A DNA stretch of 34,607 nucleotides from an uncultured Clostridium sp. (lineage in GTDB: Bacteria; Bacillota; Clostridia; TANB77; CAG-508), in assembly GCA_900556135.1 (NCBI GenBank), contig USNR01000019.1, forward strand, positions 1-34,607. The letters run 5' to 3'. Below, in pieces: positions 32,465-34,607 of this stretch. Each line of letters opens with the position of its first letter. Within the stretch, counting starts at the first letter, position 1. Both the position numbers and the translations under genes were made by a program. The notes under the pieces are model-generated. The model was not told the DNA's origin. It searched no databases and was given only the letters and a program-made list of their open reading frames with translations.

Positions 32465-33631
32465 CTACTTATATATTCTCACTGCATCAAAAACAACCTT
32501 AACTTCATTTGCTTTACTGTTCATTGGTATACCGCCATAAAATTCCATTGAATACTTTCCGTTTGCTACAAAATTTTTCTCACTCAAATTTGTCATCTTC
32601 TTTTTTTCAAAAATGTCTGATTGGTAAATTTCACCACTTTCACAATCTACTGTTATATCATTTATAAATCCTCTTTTTTTCCCATCTATTTCCTGAATTA
32701 ATAGTGTTACTATCCTTGCTGGTTTAGTTGCACTATCCATAGATAAAATTTCTATACCTCTTCCATAAAAATTCCACTTTATTGCCTGAGATATTTTATC
32801 TTTTGTTGGCACAATACATACTAAAGCTTTTCCCCCACTATAATTTTCATTTTCTTCAACGGACCACGCAAGAAGATTTGCATCATCTTCGATTTCAAAT
32901 TTCATAAAATCCTCTTCATAAGTAATACAGTCACCTTGGACTACTATAATTTTTTTAGTATATTCTTCTCCATCTATATCTATTTTTAGAAAAAATTCTT
33001 CATCTCCGTGCATAAAGTCGTTTAATGTATATTTAAAAGTTGTATCATTTATATCTCCAATTATTTCCAATACACCAGTTTTTCCATTTAAACTACCTTC
33101 TCTAATAGCTTCTCCATCTTCGCTATTAGATATCCCCTTAATTTCATAACTTTGGTAATCATTTTTTGTAATAAGTATGTCTCCTTCTTGTATTACTTTG
33201 TTAAATAAAATTTCCTGATCACCTCTTGTTATTACTTGTTTTGTGTCCTCTAATCCATCTGAAAAAATTATATCTTTAGTTCCAATTTTAGTATATCCTT
33301 TATCATTAATTTCGTTCTTCTCTTCCTCAGTAATTAAATTCTTTTCTATTAAACTATTTATAATATCCTCTTTTGTTTCACTTACACTATCTGCATAATC
33401 ATCCATTTTTTTACTATATTTCCACTCAGTGACAACATCTTCAACAGTACTGCCTCTTTGAATAATGTCGGCTTGCTTTGCCCTACTTATTATTCCATTA
33501 TCATCTAATACCAGTTTAATGCTTATTCCTGCTAAAATTAATAATATAACCACAGTTACCACAAGAGCCACTAGTGTTATACCTGTTTGTCTATTGTTTT
33601 TTCTAAAACTTTTTCCCTTATTTTCTTCCAT
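32465..33631 (-). CDS. Type IV pilin-like / pseudopilin surface protein
   Basis: The 388-residue protein has a short basic leader and a prepilin-type site, QTG before ITLVALVVTVVILLILAGIS (about residues 17-37). This is the class III signal shape used by type IV pilins and pseudopilins. The usual Glu at position 5 of the mature protein is Ala here, as in many Clostridia proteins of this kind. An amphipathic helix (about 40-100) follows, then a large beta-rich domain (about 130-388) with no recognised catalytic motif. No prepilin peptidase or assembly ATPase gene is in the window. It has its own promoter (GGAGGGG 5 bases before the ATG) and terminator. Confidence 0.75.
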   Translation of the reverse strand: MEENKGKSFRKNNRQTGITLVALVVTVVILLILAGISIKLVLDDNGIISRAKQADIIQRGSTVEDVVTEWKYSKKMDDYADSVSETKEDIINSLIEKNLITEEEKNEINDKGYTKIGTKDIIFSDGLEDTKQVITRGDQEILFNKVIQEGDILITKNDYQSYEIKGISNSEDGEAIREGSLNGKTGVLEIIGDINDTTFKYTLNDFMHGDEEFFLKIDIDGEEYTKKIIVVQGDCITYEEDFMKFEIEDDANLLAWSVEENENYSGGKALVCIVPTKDKISQAIKWNFYGRGIEILSMDSATKPARIVTLLIQEIDGKKRGFINDITVDCESGEIYQSDIFEKKKMTNLSEKNFVANGKYSMEFYGGIPMNSKANEVKVVFDAVRIYK

Positions 33632-33679
33632 ATATTCCCCTCCATAATTTTTTTACTTTTGTATCCCTATTTTGCTTAT

Positions 33680-33708
33680 ATTTTATACTAAATTATTTTA
33701 TTTTTCAA
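33680..33708 (-). promoter_or_regulatory. Promoter of the pilin-like gene
   Basis: On the minus strand TTGAAA (33703-33708), 17 bases and TAAAAT (33680-33685) lie about 50 bases before the start. Confidence 0.65.
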
Positions 33709-33730
33709 CCCTATTTATAAAATTAAATAT

Positions 33731-33759
33731 TTGACTAATCGTCAGTTTTATGTTAATAT
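33731..33759 (+). promoter_or_regulatory. Promoter of the tetR-type gene, with operator over its -35 box
   Basis: TTGACT (33731-33736), 17 bases and TAATAT (33754-33759) lie about 40 bases before the regulator's start. The palindrome TGACTAATCGTCA (33732-33744) covers the -35 box, the same arrangement as at the MMPL promoter, which suggests autorepression. Confidence 0.7.
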
Positions 33760-33800
33760 TAATAATGTAAAACTTATCTATTCCGTCTGGAGGGATGATT

Positions 33801-34403
33801 ATGGGAAAAAATATTGAAAATAAATTAGAAAAAGAAAATAAATTATTAAGCACGGCTTTTAAATTATTCACTCAAAAAGGTGTAGACAACACATCAATTC
33901 AAGATATTGCAGATAACGCTGGCGTTGGAAAAGGTACTTTTTATTTATATTTTAAAGATAAATATGATATTCGAGATAAAGTAATAGCCGATTATTCGCA
34001 AAAACTTTTTAGTAAAGCTCTTGCAGCACTTGATAAATCCTACATTCAAAATTTCGAAGATCAAATTGTATTTATAATAAATTATATAATTGATGAATTA
34101 ACTAAAAATAAAATAGTGTTGAAGCTAGTCTCTAAAAACTTATCTTTAGGGCTATTTAACTCAACAATATCTAAAATTTCTAACATAGAAAATGACAATG
34201 AAAGTATTTATGATAAATTCGTAAAAAAGCTAGATGAAAACAATATAAAATTAAAAAATCCTAAAGTAACTCTTTCAACTATAATAGAATTAGTAAGTTC
34301 AACCGCTTTCAATTCTATTATGTATGACAGTCCGCTTCCAATAGAAGAATATAAACCTTATCTATATTCTGTAATACGAACAATTCTAAAAGCAGAGATT
34401 TAA
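33801..34403 (+). CDS. TetR/AcrR family transcriptional regulator
   Basis: The protein has 200 residues from the ATG at 33801 (GGAGG 8 bases upstream; an ATG at 33795 abuts that site). The N-terminal DNA-binding domain reads STAFKLFTQKGVDNTSIQDI, then ADNAGVGKGTFYLYFKDKYD, the standard TetR helix-turn-helix. The all-helical C-terminal ligand and dimer domain (about 65-200) is specific to its own subgroup. It sits 1.5 kb from the MMPL operon, and both promoters share the TGAC-N5-GTCA palindrome. I infer it represses the pump and itself until an unknown ligand binds. Confidence 0.93.
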   Translation: MGKNIENKLEKENKLLSTAFKLFTQKGVDNTSIQDIADNAGVGKGTFYLYFKDKYDIRDKVIADYSQKLFSKALAALDKSYIQNFEDQIVFIINYIIDELTKNKIVLKLVSKNLSLGLFNSTISKISNIENDNESIYDKFVKKLDENNIKLKNPKVTLSTIIELVSSTAFNSIMYDSPLPIEEYKPYLYSVIRTILKAEI

Positions 34404-34475
34404 TACCTTATAAATTTTTATACAGTATTTTCTTTATCGAAAAAAAATAGTTTAACTACTCTAATAAAGAGCTAC

Positions 34476-34509
34476 AAAAAATCCATTAGACAAATCTAAT
34501 GGATTTTTT
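34476..34509. terminator. Bidirectional terminator between the tetR-type gene and fba
   Basis: A perfect 15-bp stem (AAAAAATCCATTAGA with TCTAATGGATTTTTT) around a 4-base loop has A-runs and T-runs on both sides, so it can end transcription from both convergent genes. Confidence 0.9.
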
Positions 34510-34514
34510 AGTTT

Positions 34515-34607
34515 CTACATTTTATTGCTTGAGCCAAACACATCTCTAATTTTGTGTTGTACTGTTTCTTTTATTTGTTCTCTTGCAGGTCCTAAATATT
34601 TACGAGG
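34515..34607 (-). CDS. fba: Class II fructose-bisphosphate aldolase, C-terminal end only
   Basis: The last 30 codons before a TAG at 34515 read PRKYLGPAREQIKETVQHKI, then RDVFGSSNKM. This matches the end of class II fructose-bisphosphate aldolases (PRKYLGPAREAIKE-type, then FGSSN/GK-type). The rest lies beyond the right edge. The enzyme acts in glycolysis and gluconeogenesis. It converges on the tetR-type gene and shares its terminator. Confidence 0.85.
   Translation of the reverse strand, partial: PRKYLGPAREQIKETVQHKIRDVFGSSNKM

Noticed and set aside
1..34607. CRISPR arrays, tRNA or rRNA genes and insertion sequences
   Set aside because: No regularly spaced direct repeats, no cloverleaf with the T-arm consensus, and no transposase-like protein was found in any frame.

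Overview
The window is AT-rich, about 30 % GC by eye. It carries strong AGGAGG-type ribosome binding sites, SmpB, UvrB, TetR-controlled MMPL efflux and class II aldolase genes, and a Clostridia-style pilin-like protein. This points to a low-GC Gram-positive bacterium (Bacillota, most likely Clostridia). I cannot name a genus from the sequence. Both ends cut through genes: a ricin-type lectin protein on the left and the C-terminus of class II fructose-bisphosphate aldolase on the right.

Region 1 (1-21067, all on the minus strand, read from right to left) is a cell-surface glycan locus. From its upstream end it encodes a DUF5662-like protein, CoaD, ribose-5-phosphate isomerase RpiA, a GT4, two mosaic sister GT2s, PRPP synthetase Prs, an O-antigen ligase/polymerase-like membrane protein, a GT4, a GT2 and a Wzt/Wzm ABC exporter. 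After these come a GT4 broken by a 13-bp tandem duplication, a large GT2-GT4 fusion, a GT-C-like membrane protein, a UbiA-type polyprenyl-phosphate phosphoribosyltransferase, a HAD-IB phosphatase, a second multi-pass membrane protein, a GtrB/DPM1-like polyprenyl-phosphate glycosyltransferase and a secreted ricin-lectin protein. Gaps between genes are mostly under 50 bp, so it looks like one long operon or a few overlapping ones. My main inference is that rpiA, prs, the UbiA enzyme and the HAD phosphatase form an almost complete route from ribulose-5-phosphate through PRPP to polyprenyl-phosphoryl-ribose. That lipid would feed an extracytoplasmic ribosyltransferase acting on a glycan exported by Wzm/Wzt.

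Region 2 (21178-26133) is housekeeping genes mixed with debris: cysE, a plus-strand small gene with strikingly GC-rich codon use, uvrB, a RhuM-family pseudogene with two nonsense codons, a YbaK/ProX-type prolyl-tRNA deacylase, a GNAT acetyltransferase and a 33-codon stub matching the N-terminus of ToxN/AbiQ-type toxins.

Region 3 (26297-28120, plus strand) has two small secreted, membrane-anchored proteins and smpB. A 323-bp intergenic stretch between them holds two 16-bp palindromes.

Region 4 (28150-34403) is an MMPL transporter with an exported heptad-repeat partner, a pilin-like protein and a TetR regulator. Three TGAC-N5-GTCA palindromes sit on the efflux promoter (two) and the tetR promoter (one), which gives a simple regulatory circuit readable from the sequence.
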